This document shows positions 35,427-45,377 of a stretch of 56,840 nt of DNA, piece after piece. A model generated the notes under the pieces. The model worked only from the letters and a program-made list of their open reading frames with translations. It searched no databases and was not told the DNA's origin. Each line of letters opens with the position of its first letter. Within the stretch, counting starts at the first letter, position 1. Source of the DNA: an uncultured Acetobacteraceae bacterium (GTDB taxonomy: Bacteria > Pseudomonadota > Alphaproteobacteria > Acetobacterales > Acetobacteraceae); contig CAITUP010000081.1 in the NCBI GenBank assembly GCA_903895595.1, positions 1 through 56,840 of the forward strand, read 5' to 3'. The position numbers and the translations under genes are program-made.

Positions 35427-37352
35427 ATGAGCAAGCAAGCTGTGTCTTCCCGAGCGGAACTGCTGGCGGCGGACGATGCGACGATCGAGGACGCGATCGC
35501 CCATGCCGACCCCATGGTGCTGCGGGGCCTGTTGTATCAGCTGACCGGCGATCCGGAGATCGCGGCGACGCAGACCAGGACGATGCTGGCCGGCTACTTC
35601 GACGTCGCGGTGCCGGCGACCGACGCGGATGTGGCGCTGCTCCGGCGCAAAGGGGCCGATTTCCTGAAAGCCTACCGCGACAGCGGCGCGGGCGACATCG
35701 ACATCGGGCCGCGGGAACGGCTCGGCGCCAGCCTGGGGTTGATGCTCGGGCGAACCATGGAGGGCGACGATCTGCGCCATCACGTCGAGGAAATGGCGCT
35801 CGACCCGGCCGTGCGGGCACTGCATTGGCGGGAGACGCCCGATCCCGCGCGGCTGAAGGACTTCACCGTCACGGTCATCGGTGCCGGCATGGGCGGGCTG
35901 AACGCCGCGCTGCAGCTGCGCGAGGCCGGGTTCCCGTTCACCGTCATCGAGAAGAACAAGGGCGTCGGCGGCACCTGGTGGGAAAACCGCTATCCCGGCG
36001 CGCGCGTCGATACGCCCAGCCGGTCCTACACGCATCTGTTCGGCGTCGATTTCCCCTATCCGAACCCGTTCTGCGAATGGCGGGAGAATGTGAAATACTT
36101 CGACTGGGTCGCCGACAATTTCGACCTGCGCAAGCACATCCAGTTCGAGACCGAGGTCAAATCCCTGACCTGGGACGAAACGGCGGGCGAATGGATAATC
36201 GACATGGTCGGGCCGGACGGCCCCCGCACGATCCGTTCCCGCGCGGTGATCACGGCCGTGGGCTTCCTCAATCGGCCGAACATTCCGAACATCGCCGGGG
36301 CGGAAACCTTCAAAGGCGGGTCCTGGCACACGGCGCGGTGGCCAGAGAATACCGATCTGAAAGGCAAGCGCGTCGCGGTGATCGGCACCGGGTGCACCGG
36401 GTATCAGATGGTGCCGGAGATCGCGCTGGAGGCCGCGCAAGTGACGGTGTTCCAGCGGACGCCGCAATGGGTGTTTCCAGTGCCCGGCTACCGGTCGCCG
36501 TTCCCGCCGCAGGTGAACTGGTTGGACCGCAACATGCCGTTCCACACCAATTTCATGCGCACTCGCACCTGCTCGCTCGATCGTATCGCCCACGTGGCGG
36601 AGATCGATCCCGACTTTAAGGACCCGTACGCCTGCAATCCGCTCAGCAAGCGCGCCCGCGAAGGTTGCATCGCCTTCCTGGAGCGTAAACTCGGCGATCC
36701 CGCGATGGTGGCGGCGATGACCCCGCCGCACCCGATCTGGTCGGCCCGCGCGGTGGTCGTCGATACCGAATATTCGATCCTCGATGCCCTGAAACGCGAC
36801 AACGTCGCGCTGGTCACGGCGGGGATCGAGCGGATCGCGCCGAACGGCATCGTGGCGTTGGACGGAACGCTGCATGAGGCCGACGTCATCGTCTACGCCA
36901 CCGGCTTCCATGCCACGGAATATTTGTATCCGATGACCATCGTCGGCCGCGACGGGCAGACGCTGGAAGACCTGTGGAAGAAGGACGGGGCGCGCGCCTA
37001 CCTCGGCTGCATGATGCCGGGCTTCCCCAATCTCTGGTCGGTCTATGGCCCGAACACCAACGGCGGCCTGACAGTGGCGACGTTCCACGAAAAGGTCGCC
37101 CATTACGCGCTGCAATGCATGGAGGCGCTGGTGTTGGGCAACGGCAACGCGATGGAGGTCCAATCGGACGCGTTCTGGCGCTACAACCATGTGGTGGACG
37201 AACGCAACATGAAGAAGGTGTGGAGCGACCCGCGCGCCCACAACTACTACTGGACCGAACACGGACGTTCGGCGGTGATGAACCCGTTCTATACGGCGGA
37301 GATGTCGGCCTTCCTGCGCCAGCCGGAGCTTGCCGATCTGGCGATCGTCTAA
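35427..37352 (+). CDS. Baeyer-Villiger monooxygenase, HAPMO-like long type
   Basis: FAD- and NADPH-dependent flavoprotein of 641 aa that would insert oxygen next to a ketone carbonyl. Two Rossmann motifs, VIGAGMGGLNAALQLREAG (near residue 152) and VIGTGCTGYQMVPEIALEA (near 320), flank the type I Baeyer-Villiger fingerprint FKGGSWHTARWPEN. GVGGTWWENRYPGARVDTPS is also typical. The N-terminal 145 residues before the first Rossmann fold are an extra helical domain, as in 4-hydroxyacetophenone monooxygenase (640 aa). Substrate is not assigned. ATG at 35427 has GAGGAG about ten bases upstream. Confidence 0.92.
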   Translation: MSKQAVSSRAELLAADDATIEDAIAHADPMVLRGLLYQLTGDPEIAATQTRTMLAGYFDVAVPATDADVALLRRKGADFLKAYRDSGAGDIDIGPRERLGASLGLMLGRTMEGDDLRHHVEEMALDPAVRALHWRETPDPARLKDFTVTVIGAGMGGLNAALQLREAGFPFTVIEKNKGVGGTWWENRYPGARVDTPSRSYTHLFGVDFPYPNPFCEWRENVKYFDWVADNFDLRKHIQFETEVKSLTWDETAGEWIIDMVGPDGPRTIRSRAVITAVGFLNRPNIPNIAGAETFKGGSWHTARWPENTDLKGKRVAVIGTGCTGYQMVPEIALEAAQVTVFQRTPQWVFPVPGYRSPFPPQVNWLDRNMPFHTNFMRTRTCSLDRIAHVAEIDPDFKDPYACNPLSKRAREGCIAFLERKLGDPAMVAAMTPPHPIWSARAVVVDTEYSILDALKRDNVALVTAGIERIAPNGIVALDGTLHEADVIVYATGFHATEYLYPMTIVGRDGQTLEDLWKKDGARAYLGCMMPGFPNLWSVYGPNTNGGLTVATFHEKVAHYALQCMEALVLGNGNAMEVQSDAFWRYNHVVDERNMKKVWSDPRAHNYYWTEHGRSAVMNPFYTAEMSAFLRQPELADLAIV

Positions 37353-37370
37353 AGGGAGGCACCACCATCC

Positions 37371-38456
37371 ATGCCGCGCACGATCGGTCTCATGAGCGGC
37401 ACATCCCTCGACGGGGTGGATGCGGCGTGGATGGAGACGGACGGGGAAACGGTCGCGGCGACCGGGCCGACCGTGACCATTCCCTACGATCCGCTGCTAC
37501 GGGCCGATTTGCGGCGTATCCTGGACCTCGCACCCACGCTGTCGCCGGATGATGCGCTGCTGGCCGATGCCGTGCACCGGCTGACCGAGGCGCATATTCG
37601 CGCGGTAGAGGGCGTCGGGCGCAAGGCAGACCTGATCGGGTTCCATGGCCAGACCATCCTGCACCGGCCGCACGAACGCTGGACGTGGCAGGTCGGCGAT
37701 GCGGCGATGCTGGCGTCTCGGACCGGGATTCCGGTCGCTTACGATTTCCGTTCGGCGGATGTCGCGGCGGGGGGGCAAGGGGCACCGCTGGTGCCGGTAT
37801 TCCATGCGGCGCTCGCCCGCGATCTGCCGAAGCCGCTGGCGGTGCTGAACATCGGCGGCGTCGCAAACGTGACCTGGATCGGGGCGGACGATACGCTGAT
37901 TGCCTGCGACACCGGCCCCGGCAACGGGCCGCTGGACGATTGGGCGGCGCGGCATACGGGGTCGGCGTACGACAAGGATGGCGCTCTTGCGGCGTCGGGC
38001 CGAGCGGATGCGGGGGTGCTGGGGCGGCTGTTGACGCATCCGTTCTTCGGACGGCCGGCGCCCAAGTCGCTGGACCGGCTGGATTTCGGGGCGGCGCTGG
38101 CGGCCAGCGGGTTGGATGTCCTGTCGCCGGGGGATGGCGCCGCGACGCTCGCTGCTTTTACCGCCCGAGCGGTTGCCGCCACCGCGTTGCCCGCACCGCC
38201 GGTCCGCTGGCTGGTGTGCGGCGGCGGACGGCACAACCCCGCGATCATGGCCGCCTTGCGCGCCGTGCTGCCCGCGCCGGTCGATCCCGTGGAGACCGTG
38301 GGCTGGGACGGCGATGCGCTGGAGGCGCAGTGTTTCGGCTTCCTCGCAGCCCGGGTTGTCGCCAGACTGCCACTGAGTTTCTCCGGCACCACCGGCGTGC
38401 CCACGCCGATGACGGGCGGGCGGATCGTGCATCCCTCACGCGGAGTGTCCCCATGA
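37371..38456 (+). CDS. anmK: Anhydro-N-acetylmuramic acid kinase
   Basis: Phosphorylates and opens 1,6-anhydro-N-acetylmuramic acid in peptidoglycan recycling, 361 aa, cytoplasmic. Evidence: start GLMSGTSLDGVDAAW, phosphate-binding GFHGQTILHRP, VADYRS-like VAYDFRSADVAAGGQGAPLV, NIGGVANVTWIG, CDTGPGN and a late GGGRHNP. Length is normal (about 360-370). GGGAGG lies eleven bases before the ATG, and the end overlaps the DUF1028 gene by four bases. Other recycling genes are not nearby. Confidence 0.95.
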   Translation: MPRTIGLMSGTSLDGVDAAWMETDGETVAATGPTVTIPYDPLLRADLRRILDLAPTLSPDDALLADAVHRLTEAHIRAVEGVGRKADLIGFHGQTILHRPHERWTWQVGDAAMLASRTGIPVAYDFRSADVAAGGQGAPLVPVFHAALARDLPKPLAVLNIGGVANVTWIGADDTLIACDTGPGNGPLDDWAARHTGSAYDKDGALAASGRADAGVLGRLLTHPFFGRPAPKSLDRLDFGAALAASGLDVLSPGDGAATLAAFTARAVAATALPAPPVRWLVCGGGRHNPAIMAALRAVLPAPVDPVETVGWDGDALEAQCFGFLAARVVARLPLSFSGTTGVPTPMTGGRIVHPSRGVSP

Positions 38457-39181
38457 CCTGGTCCATCCTCGCCCTCGACCGCACCACCGGCACGCTCGGC
38501 GCCGCCGTCGCCACGCGGTTCTTCGCCGTGGGGGCGCTGGCGATCCATGTCGAAGGGCATGTCGGCGCCATGGCCACGCAGGCGCTGATCAATCCGATGT
38601 ACGCGGTGCACGGCATGCCCCTGATGCGAGCCGGCGAGGCGCCGGTGGATGTCGCCGCGGCGCTGCTGGCCGGCGACGCGGGGCGGGAGCACCGGCAGCT
38701 GCACATCCTGGACGTCCAGGGGCGTATCTTCGCCCATACCGGGGCGGAGTGCGTGTCCTGGTGCGGGTCGGTGAGTGGGGTGGATGTGTCGGTGGCCGGC
38801 AACATGCTGGCGGGGGCAGCCGTGGTGGAACGGACTCTGGCGGCGTTCGAGGCCTCGGCGGGGCCGATGGCGGAACGGTTGCTGGCGGCGCTGGAAGCCG
38901 GGGAGCAGGCGGGCGGCGACAAACGCGGCAAGCAATCTGCGGCGCTGAAGGTGGCAACGCGGGACCCGTATCCGGATTTGGATATTCGCGCGGACGATCA
39001 CCCGGATCCGATCCGGGAGTTGCGGCGGTTGTATCGGGTGAGCCAGGAGCGGTTCGCGGTATTCCGGCGGTTTCTGCCGGGAGCGGACAGTCCTGGCGGG
39101 GTGTTCGACCGGAGGGTGATCGATGCGGCGATCCGTCGGGATCGGGGGGCTGTCTACACGGTGCCACCTGCCGGCGGATGA
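38453..39181 (+). CDS. DUF1028 family protein (Ntn-hydrolase-like)
   Basis: Protein of 242 aa from the DUF1028 family, which has an Ntn-hydrolase-type fold. MTWSILALDRTTGTLGAAVA is the family start, AVGALAIHVEGHVGAMATQAL follows, and SVSGVDVSVAGNMLAG marks the second half. The C-terminus has RVSQERFAVFRRFLPGA, seen in longer members with a peptidoglycan-binding-like tail. The family is uncharacterised. Coupling to anmK through an ATGA overlap suggests a role in wall-fragment turnover, but that is only context. It ends five bases before the terminal repeat of an IS remnant. Confidence 0.85.
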   Translation: MTWSILALDRTTGTLGAAVATRFFAVGALAIHVEGHVGAMATQALINPMYAVHGMPLMRAGEAPVDVAAALLAGDAGREHRQLHILDVQGRIFAHTGAECVSWCGSVSGVDVSVAGNMLAGAAVVERTLAAFEASAGPMAERLLAALEAGEQAGGDKRGKQSAALKVATRDPYPDLDIRADDHPDPIRELRRLYRVSQERFAVFRRFLPGADSPGGVFDRRVIDAAIRRDRGAVYTVPPAGG

Positions 39182-39185
39182 ACCC

Positions 39186-39766
39186 TAGGCCGTGTGGACG
39201 GAATCCCTGGTATGCGCATTTTGTGGATTCCGGCGCTGCCGAATGTCTGAGTCATAGGTGGTCGGTAGCGAGGATCCCGACCATGCTGACACCAATGACG
39301 GACGAGGATTGGAAACTGGTTCTGGAGGTATTCCGGGCGGTTTGTCCGCGACGCGGCGATAAGGGCCGCGACGACCGGCGCTTCCTCGAAGCGCTGCGCT
39401 ATTTCACGGTGCATAATATCACTTGGCGAGCGATACCCGCCAGCTCGGCGTTCCGATCGAGATCGGTCCAGACGTGACACCATGCTGCGTGATCGCCGAC
39501 AAAGGCTACGATTCGAAGGCCAACCGGGAGATGGCACGTGAGCGTGGGATTATACCGGTCATTCCCTATCGGAATAACGTGAAGAATCAGCCGAAGTTCT
39601 TCCCGAAGGAACTCTATCGGGCTCGTTCGGCGATCGAACAGTGCATAGGCAAGCTGAAACGGTTCAAGCGGGTCGCCATGCGATGCGAGAAAACCAAGCA
39701 GAATTATGCCTCAATCGTCGCACTGGCCTGCGGGTTTATCTTAATTAAATCCGTCCACGTGGCCTA
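39186..39766 (+). mobile_element. Internally deleted IS5-family element
   Basis: Terminal inverted repeats TAGGCCGTGTGGACGGAAT (39186-39204) and the reverse complement of 39748-39766, TAGGCCACGTGGACGGATT, match at 16 of 19. TA at each end may be the target duplication. Between them lie the first and last parts of an IS5-family (IS427-like) transposase. The unit is 581 bases, shorter than the 800-900 usual for this group. It interrupts the 3' end of a flavin oxidoreductase gene. Confidence 0.85.
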
Positions 39767-39767
39767 A
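39283..39767 (+). pseudogene. IS5-family transposase, internal deletion
   Basis: The N-terminal part (39283 to about 39440) reads MTDEDWKLVLEVFRAV and RRFLEALRYFTVHNITWRAI, the helical DNA-binding start of IS5-group transposases. The C-terminal part (from about 39426, other frame) reads CCVIADKGYDSKANREMARE, KNQPKFFPKELYRARSAIEQ and GKLKRFKRVAMRCEKTKQNY, the second catalytic Asp block and the ARSxIEQ-type Glu motif. The first catalytic Asp region is gone, so it cannot be active. The sequence TGGCGAGCGATACCCGCC at 39424-39441 serves both parts (TWRAIPA in one frame and ASDTR in the other), as expected after a deletion between short repeats. Confidence 0.85.
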
Positions 39768-40212
39768 AACATATCCGCCGTCCGTCGGACCCCGCGGCCA
39801 AATGGAAACGGTTCGGAACTGGAAGTACCGCCCCTGCCAGCCGACCGGTTCCGGTTCGGTCCAGGCCTTCAGGATCAGCTCCATCCCTTCGTCGGTCCGC
39901 CCCCGCGCCTCATCGGCATTCAAGTCGTAGCTCAGATATTCGTTCGTTGTCCCGCGCAACAATCCGGCCACGATCCTACCCGGTGCCAAGGCGTCCAGCA
40001 TCGCGAATTCCTCGGCGACGCGGATCGGATTGCTGGTCGGAACGATTGGTCCGAGCAACGCTATTTTAATGCGATCGGTGCGCTCGGTCTTCCATGCCGC
40101 GCAAGGCAAGCGACACGGCGTCCGTATCGCAGGCGGAGGACCGTACCGGCCATTCGCGCGGCATATCCGGCGGCGGAATATACCGGCCGGTTTCGAAATA
40201 GGAGATTTTCAC
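39767..40212 (-). pseudogene. Truncated LLM-class flavin-dependent oxidoreductase
   Basis: Remnant of a luciferase-like monooxygenase. From GTG at 40212 one frame reads KISYFETGRYIPPPDMPREW, the normal N-terminus. A second frame (to 39767) continues IKIALLGPIVPTSNPIRVAE, EFAMLDALAPGRIVAGLLRG and GMELILKAWTEPEPVGWQGR. About 40-50 residues between these pieces are missing, with a frame change near 40080-40100, and the protein is cut off after TVSIWPRGPTDGG where the IS element begins. The substrate of the intact gene is unknown. Confidence 0.82.
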
Positions 40213-40270
40213 GACGTTTCACCCGGTAAATTGGCGACGGCCGCCCAAACCGAACGGCCGTGCCGCAAAA

Positions 40271-40516
40271 TCAGGGCAGCTTGTTATGCGATCCGTCGCA
40301 ACGCGGCGCCTTGCCGGTCGCCTTGCAGCCGCAGAAGCCGACGATGCCGGACGTCTCGGCCTCGAACTTCATCGGGCTGAAGCTGCTGCCCTTGTGCGAT
40401 CCGTCGCAGAACGGCTGCTTGCCGCTCTTGCCGCACGAACACCACCAATAGGCTTTTCCGGCTTCGACTTCGACCTTGTAGGACCCCTTTTGGGCCACGA
40501 CGGCTGATTCGGACAT
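40271..40516 (-). CDS. CDGSH iron-sulfur domain protein
   Basis: Small cytoplasmic protein of 81 aa with two CDGSH-type 2Fe-2S sites (three Cys and one His each): CSCGKSGKQPFCDGSH near residues 26-41 and CGCKATGKAPRCDGSH near 62-77. Tandem arrangements like this are the norm for bacterial members; roles in iron or redox handling are suggested in the literature for mitoNEET-like relatives but not established for this type. It lies 17 bases after the hyuB stop on the same strand, so it may be at the end of that transcript. Confidence 0.93.
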   Translation of the reverse strand: MSESAVVAQKGSYKVEVEAGKAYWWCSCGKSGKQPFCDGSHKGSSFSPMKFEAETSGIVGFCGCKATGKAPRCDGSHNKLP

Positions 40517-40533
40517 GTGTGCTTCCTTTCAGA

Positions 40534-42243
40534 TTAAGCCGTTTCCACGGGATCGAAACCGTAATCCCGCCGAGCGGCTGCCGGGGTAACGTAACCGTCC
40601 AACAGGTCTTCGGAAAGGGCCGCCGGATCGCGTTCCCTGGGGTCGCCATAGCCGCCCGATCCTGGCGCCTCCAGCACTACCAAAGACCCCGCCGGCGCCA
40701 GAAATCCGCCCTTGCTGGTCAGCGTACGCGTATTTCCCGAAGGCGGCGTCAAAGTCGCCACGGCGGGCGCCCCCGGCAATCCGCCATCCAGACCGAACGG
40801 CGGAGTCACCGTTCGCTCGCAGCAAACCGACGCCATCGCCTGCCGTTCCAGCACCCGCCACGTCCGTCGCACGCCCAACCCGCCGCGATAGCGCCCTGCT
40901 CCGCCGCTATCGGGCACCAAAGCGTATTCTTCCACCCGCAGCGGAAAGCTCATCTCGATGATTTCGATCGGCGTATTGCTCATGTTGGAAACGGTGGAGG
41001 CGACCGCGTTGATGCCATCCTTCACCGGTCGCGCCCCAAAGCCGCCCTTCACCGATTCATAGCTGACGAACCGATCCCCGCTGCGATAGTCGGACCCGCC
41101 GAACGTGATCACCGCCGACGTCCCCTGCGACCCCGCCATGACCGTCGCCGGAGAAATCCTGAACATCGCCGCCATCACCATATCGGCGACGCGGTGCGAC
41201 ATCTCATGGTTGGCATACACCACCGGCGAGGGATGCTGCGCATTCACCACCGAACCCGGCGGCGCCGTCACCGTCACCGGACGCCAACAGCCGGAGTTCG
41301 GCGGAATCAGGCTCCCGGAATCTGCGATCATCTTCAGCGCGCAGAACACGCCCGATGCCGTCACCGTCAGCGGCGCGTTCATCGGCCCCGCGACGGCGGG
41401 GTCGGAGCCGGCGAAGTCCGCGACGATCGTATCCCCGCGTTTGATCAGCCGCAGTTTGACGGTGAAGGTCTCGTCCTCGGTCTCCCCGGGGTTCAACACG
41501 CCGTCGCCGTCGAAGACGTCCTCGAACGTCGCTTCCCCGTCCGGCAGTGCGCGCAGGGCCGCACGCATCATGGTTTCGGAGTAATCCAGCACCTCCGTCA
41601 TGATCCGCAGCAGTTCCTCGGTCCCGTATTTCGCCGCCAATTCCGCCATCCGCTGCGTGCCGCGCCAGCAGGCCGCGACCTGGGCGCGCAGATCGCCGAG
41701 CCGCTCGGCTGGAGTCCGAACATTGGCGAAGATAATGGCCTCGATGGACGGATCGGGTTTGCCGTCGCGATACAGCCGGATTGGCGGCAGCCTCAGCCCT
41801 TCCCCGTAAATCTCGGTCACCGCGCCGTAGGACCCTGGGGAGGCACTGCCGATATCCGGCCAATGCGCCCGCACGCACCCGAACCCCAGCAGCACGCCAG
41901 CGTGATAAGCCGGCGCGACCACATTCACGTCCGGCAGATGCGATCCGCCGTCGTAGGGGTCGTTATGGATAAATACATCCCCCGGCCGCACATCGGGAAA
42001 CGCCCGCACGACCGCGCGCACGGCATCGGGCATCGATCCCAGATGGATCGGCAAATCCGGCCCCTGCGCCACCATATCGCCGATCGCGTCGAACAGACCG
42101 CAGGAATAATCGCCGGCCACTTTCAGCAATGGTGAATAGGCGGTTTTAGCGAGGACGATCTTCATCTCCTCCGCCGCCGCGTAAAGCGCGTTCTTCACCA
42201 CTTCGAAGCGAGCGGGGTCGGTTTTAGGGGCGGCCATCGTCAT
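40534..42243 (-). CDS. hyuB: Hydantoinase B / oxoprolinase family subunit
   Basis: Subunit of an ATP-dependent hydantoinase or acetone-carboxylase-like enzyme, 569 aa, within the normal 550-600. RFEVVKNALYAAAEEMKIVL is the canonical start. GDVFIHNDPYDGGSHLPDVN holds a metal-binding segment; GSQGTSAVITFGG and GGFGARPVKDGINAVAST follow, with GGAGRYRGGLGVRRTW near 455. These enzymes need a HyuA partner, which is normally the adjacent upstream gene but is not present here; a histidine kinase stands there instead. Start ATG at 42243 has GGAGG close upstream. Confidence 0.9.
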   Translation of the reverse strand: MTMAAPKTDPARFEVVKNALYAAAEEMKIVLAKTAYSPLLKVAGDYSCGLFDAIGDMVAQGPDLPIHLGSMPDAVRAVVRAFPDVRPGDVFIHNDPYDGGSHLPDVNVVAPAYHAGVLLGFGCVRAHWPDIGSASPGSYGAVTEIYGEGLRLPPIRLYRDGKPDPSIEAIIFANVRTPAERLGDLRAQVAACWRGTQRMAELAAKYGTEELLRIMTEVLDYSETMMRAALRALPDGEATFEDVFDGDGVLNPGETEDETFTVKLRLIKRGDTIVADFAGSDPAVAGPMNAPLTVTASGVFCALKMIADSGSLIPPNSGCWRPVTVTAPPGSVVNAQHPSPVVYANHEMSHRVADMVMAAMFRISPATVMAGSQGTSAVITFGGSDYRSGDRFVSYESVKGGFGARPVKDGINAVASTVSNMSNTPIEIIEMSFPLRVEEYALVPDSGGAGRYRGGLGVRRTWRVLERQAMASVCCERTVTPPFGLDGGLPGAPAVATLTPPSGNTRTLTSKGGFLAPAGSLVVLEAPGSGGYGDPRERDPAALSEDLLDGYVTPAAARRDYGFDPVETA

Positions 42244-42272
42244 GCCTCCATCCGGACAGGATCGCCGGTGCG

Positions 42273-45200
42273 CTACGGTCTCATTAACGCCTTCAGCCGC
42301 GCAAGAGCCTGCGTTACCGCCGCGTCGAATTCCTCCGCCAAACCGCGCGCCTCCGACAGATCGCCGCGCCGGCACGCCTGTTCGATCGCGCGGGCCGTGC
42401 TGCTGACGATCATGGCACCGCAATTGCCGGCCACCGACACCAGATCGTGCGCTTCCTTCGCCGCAGCCATCGCGTCTTCCCCGGCCAGACCAGCCCCCAG
42501 ACGCTCGGCCCGCGCGCCGATGTCCGCGATGGTCTCATCGAGGAACGCCGCGAACTGATCGCCGGGCAGGATCGCCCGCAGCGTGTCGATCGTTTCCTCG
42601 CTGACAACCGGCGCACCCGGCGCTGCCACGACCCGCATCGTCCCCGAGGCGCCTCCGGTCGCGGCCGCCAGTTTTTCGAACAACGCCGCGGCGCTTAAGG
42701 GCTTGCTGAGATAGGTGTCCATGCCGGCCGAACGATAACGCTCCTCCGCGCCCGCCAGCGCATCCGCGGTCAGCGCGATGATCGGCACATTCCGGGCCGG
42801 CGCCGGTAGGGACCGTATGCGGCGCGTCGCCTGAACCCCGTCCATGACCGGGATTTGGACGTCCATCAGGATGACATCGAAGGTGTCCCGCATCGCGGCT
42901 TCCACCGCCTCGCGCCCGTTCGTCGCGACCGTCACGGAATGGCCTTCGGTTTCCAGCAGCACCGTCAGGAGACGTCGATTGATAGGGTTGTCGTCGACGA
43001 CCAGTACTTGCAGTTTTCGGCTGGCCGGAAGGGCGGCGTCCGTCGGGATCGCGGCCGGTCCCGGCAGGGGTGCCTCCCCGGCGACGGCCGGCAACGGTAC
43101 GGTGAAATAGAAGCAGCTCCCCTGCCCCTGTGTGCTGGTTACGTCGATCGTTCCGCCCATGAGTTCCACCAGTTCCCGGCTGATCGTCAGGCCGAGGCCG
43201 GTGCCGCCGTAACGACGCGATATGGAACTATCCGCCTGGGTAAATTTTTGGAAAACCCGGTCCCGGCTCTCGGCCGTCATGCCGATGCCGGTATCGGCGA
43301 TTTCGAACCGCGCCCAGTCGGGTCCCGCATCCGGCGCCGCCGACACGCGGACTTCGACACCGCCCTGTTCGGTGAACTTCACCGCGTTCCCGACAAGATT
43401 GAGCAACACCTGACGCAACCGGATCGGATCGCCGTGCACCGTCCGACTCAGCCCCGGTTCGATGGTCACGGACAACGTCAGGCGCTTCTCCCGCGCGTGC
43501 AGCGCCATGAACCCAACCGCCGCCCGAACAGTACCCTCCAAATCGAAGTCGCACGGCTCCAGTTCCAGCCGGCCCGCTTCGAGCTTCGATATATCGAGGA
43601 TATCGTTGATCACGACCAACAGCGCCTTGGCGGAATCGAAGACCCCCTGGGCACATTCCGTCTGCTGAGGGTCCAGTTTACCGCGCAACAAAACTTCCGT
43701 CAGGCCGATGATACCGTTCATCGGGGTGCGGATTTCGTGCGACATGTTCGCCAGGAATTCCGTCTTGGCCTGATTGGCCGAGACCGCCTGGGCACGCGCC
43801 GCCTCTGCCTGCGCCCGAGCGGCATCGACCCCGGCCTCGGCGGCCTTGCGTTCGGTGATGTCGGCATAAATGCGCACAATACCGCCGTCCGGCAGCGGCG
43901 CGCTGCGAATTTCCAGGATCGTGCCGTCTGGCCGTTCGCGCTCGTAAATATGGGCGGTATCTAAAATACCGCCAGCACGCAGCAATTCCGCGACATCCTG
44001 CGTTGCTCGGTCGAATTCCGCATGTTGACGTTGATATTCCAGAACCTGACCGAAATGGGGCCGCGACGCGATCAGGGCCGCCGGCAGATCCAACAGGGCC
44101 ATCGCGCGACGGTTGCATATCGCCACGGTCCGGTCGGCCGTGATCATCATGATCCCTTCGTCCATATGTTCGAAGGTGGTCTCCAGCAGCGTGGATTTCT
44201 CGGCTACCTCGGTTTGGCTGACGCGCAGAGCTTCGGCCGCGGACCGCAATTCGGCCGCCTGCTCCGCCAGCCGCGCGCTGCTGCGCTCCAGTTCCTCATT
44301 GCGTTGAGATAGAGATTCTTCCGACCGCGACAGGCGGTTGAATTGCGCGCCCAACAGACTGAACAGGACCGATAAAGCGCCTATCATCGCGATGGTCCCG
44401 GCGACAATGTAAACGCTTTGATGCCGCCAAACCGCGAGTGCCGTCCCTATGGGCACGACAACATTCACGAACAGCGGAAAGTCCCGCAGACGCTCGACCC
44501 AGATGGATCGCGGCCCATTCGCGGTGAGCCCCTGAGACACGTAGTGTCCGCCGCCGCGCGCGGCAACGCGATACCACGGGAAGTAAGCTGGCACGCGTTG
44601 TCCGATGATCACGCCACCATCTTCGGGATGGTGCAGCAAAATCGTGCCATCGTCCCGCACGATCGTGACGCTGCCGTCGCTGCCGGGCCGAGCGGCCTCG
44701 AACAACTCCCGGAAATAACGCAGCGAAATCGCCCCGGACACGATACCGATCGGTTGCCCGTTCCGGTCCGTCACCCGCCGCGCGAGATAGACAGTCCAGT
44801 CGTTGGTTACCTCGCTCCTTTGCGGGATGCTGATATAGCTGCCATTGTCCGTGACGGACTGGAAGTGAATGAAAACGTCCTTGTCCGATACCATGGCGCC
44901 GGAGGGTGGCCAGGCGCGCGACGTGTTGATCACCCGTCCCGTCGAATCGAGGATCACGATCGCTTCCAGCTGCGGCATATGCTCCCGGCGCAGTTGCAAC
45001 TGACGGTACACCGCCTCTTTCGAAATCGCCGCGCGGAACCGGTCCGGTGTGTCGACCCCGTCGTCCACGAGTTGATCGCGGACGTTTTGCACAACCAGAT
45101 CTACAACCTGTAACGCCCGCGTGGTCTGCTCCGCGATCACCAGCCCGATCTTGGCCTGATTGCTTTCGTATTGATCGACCGCGGCGTCTCGCGCTGTCCA

Positions 45201-45320
45201 TATCGACAACCCGGCGGCGATGGCCAGCAACGCGACCAGCGTGGCGAAGACCAGCGGCAGCAGGCGAAGCCGGCGCGCGGGGATGGGATCGGCGCTGCTG
45301 CCCGACACCTCCGCGGTCAT
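42273..45320 (-). CDS. Hybrid sensor histidine kinase with REC and HPt domains
   Basis: Membrane-bound sensor of 1015 aa. TM1 is near residues 20-40, a periplasmic dCache-like sensor covers about 45-285, and TM2 ([20 protein letters not shown]) lies near 300-320. A coiled coil leads into a PAS domain (about 385-500, ending [13 protein letters not shown]). The phospho-acceptor His is in [15 protein letters not shown] near residue 527, with ATPase boxes DTGIGM and GTGLGL. The receiver Asp is in [13 protein letters not shown] near 818, and the HPt His is in [14 protein letters not shown] near 957. The terminal phosphorelay target is not adjacent. hyuB follows after 29 bases. ATG at 45320 is preferred over GTG at 45329. 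Confidence 0.92.
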   Translation of the reverse strand: MTAEVSGSSADPIPARRLRLLPLVFATLVALLAIAAGLSIWTARDAAVDQYESNQAKIGLVIAEQTTRALQVVDLVVQNVRDQLVDDGVDTPDRFRAAISKEAVYRQLQLRREHMPQLEAIVILDSTGRVINTSRAWPPSGAMVSDKDVFIHFQSVTDNGSYISIPQRSEVTNDWTVYLARRVTDRNGQPIGIVSGAISLRYFRELFEAARPGSDGSVTIVRDDGTILLHHPEDGGVIIGQRVPAYFPWYRVAARGGGHYVSQGLTANGPRSIWVERLRDFPLFVNVVVPIGTALAVWRHQSVYIVAGTIAMIGALSVLFSLLGAQFNRLSRSEESLSQRNEELERSSARLAEQAAELRSAAEALRVSQTEVAEKSTLLETTFEHMDEGIMMITADRTVAICNRRAMALLDLPAALIASRPHFGQVLEYQRQHAEFDRATQDVAELLRAGGILDTAHIYERERPDGTILEIRSAPLPDGGIVRIYADITERKAAEAGVDAARAQAEAARAQAVSANQAKTEFLANMSHEIRTPMNGIIGLTEVLLRGKLDPQQTECAQGVFDSAKALLVVINDILDISKLEAGRLELEPCDFDLEGTVRAAVGFMALHAREKRLTLSVTIEPGLSRTVHGDPIRLRQVLLNLVGNAVKFTEQGGVEVRVSAAPDAGPDWARFEIADTGIGMTAESRDRVFQKFTQADSSISRRYGGTGLGLTISRELVELMGGTIDVTSTQGQGSCFYFTVPLPAVAGEAPLPGPAAIPTDAALPASRKLQVLVVDDNPINRRLLTVLLETEGHSVTVATNGREAVEAAMRDTFDVILMDVQIPVMDGVQATRRIRSLPAPARNVPIIALTADALAGAEERYRSAGMDTYLSKPLSAAALFEKLAAATGGASGTMRVVAAPGAPVVSEETIDTLRAILPGDQFAAFLDETIADIGARAERLGAGLAGEDAMAAAKEAHDLVSVAGNCGAMIVSSTARAIEQACRRGDLSEARGLAEEFDAAVTQALARLKALMRP

Positions 45321-45377
45321 GCGACGCACCCGGATGATGCCTGATCGGTCGTGACCTGGGCCACCCGTCCCATAGGC

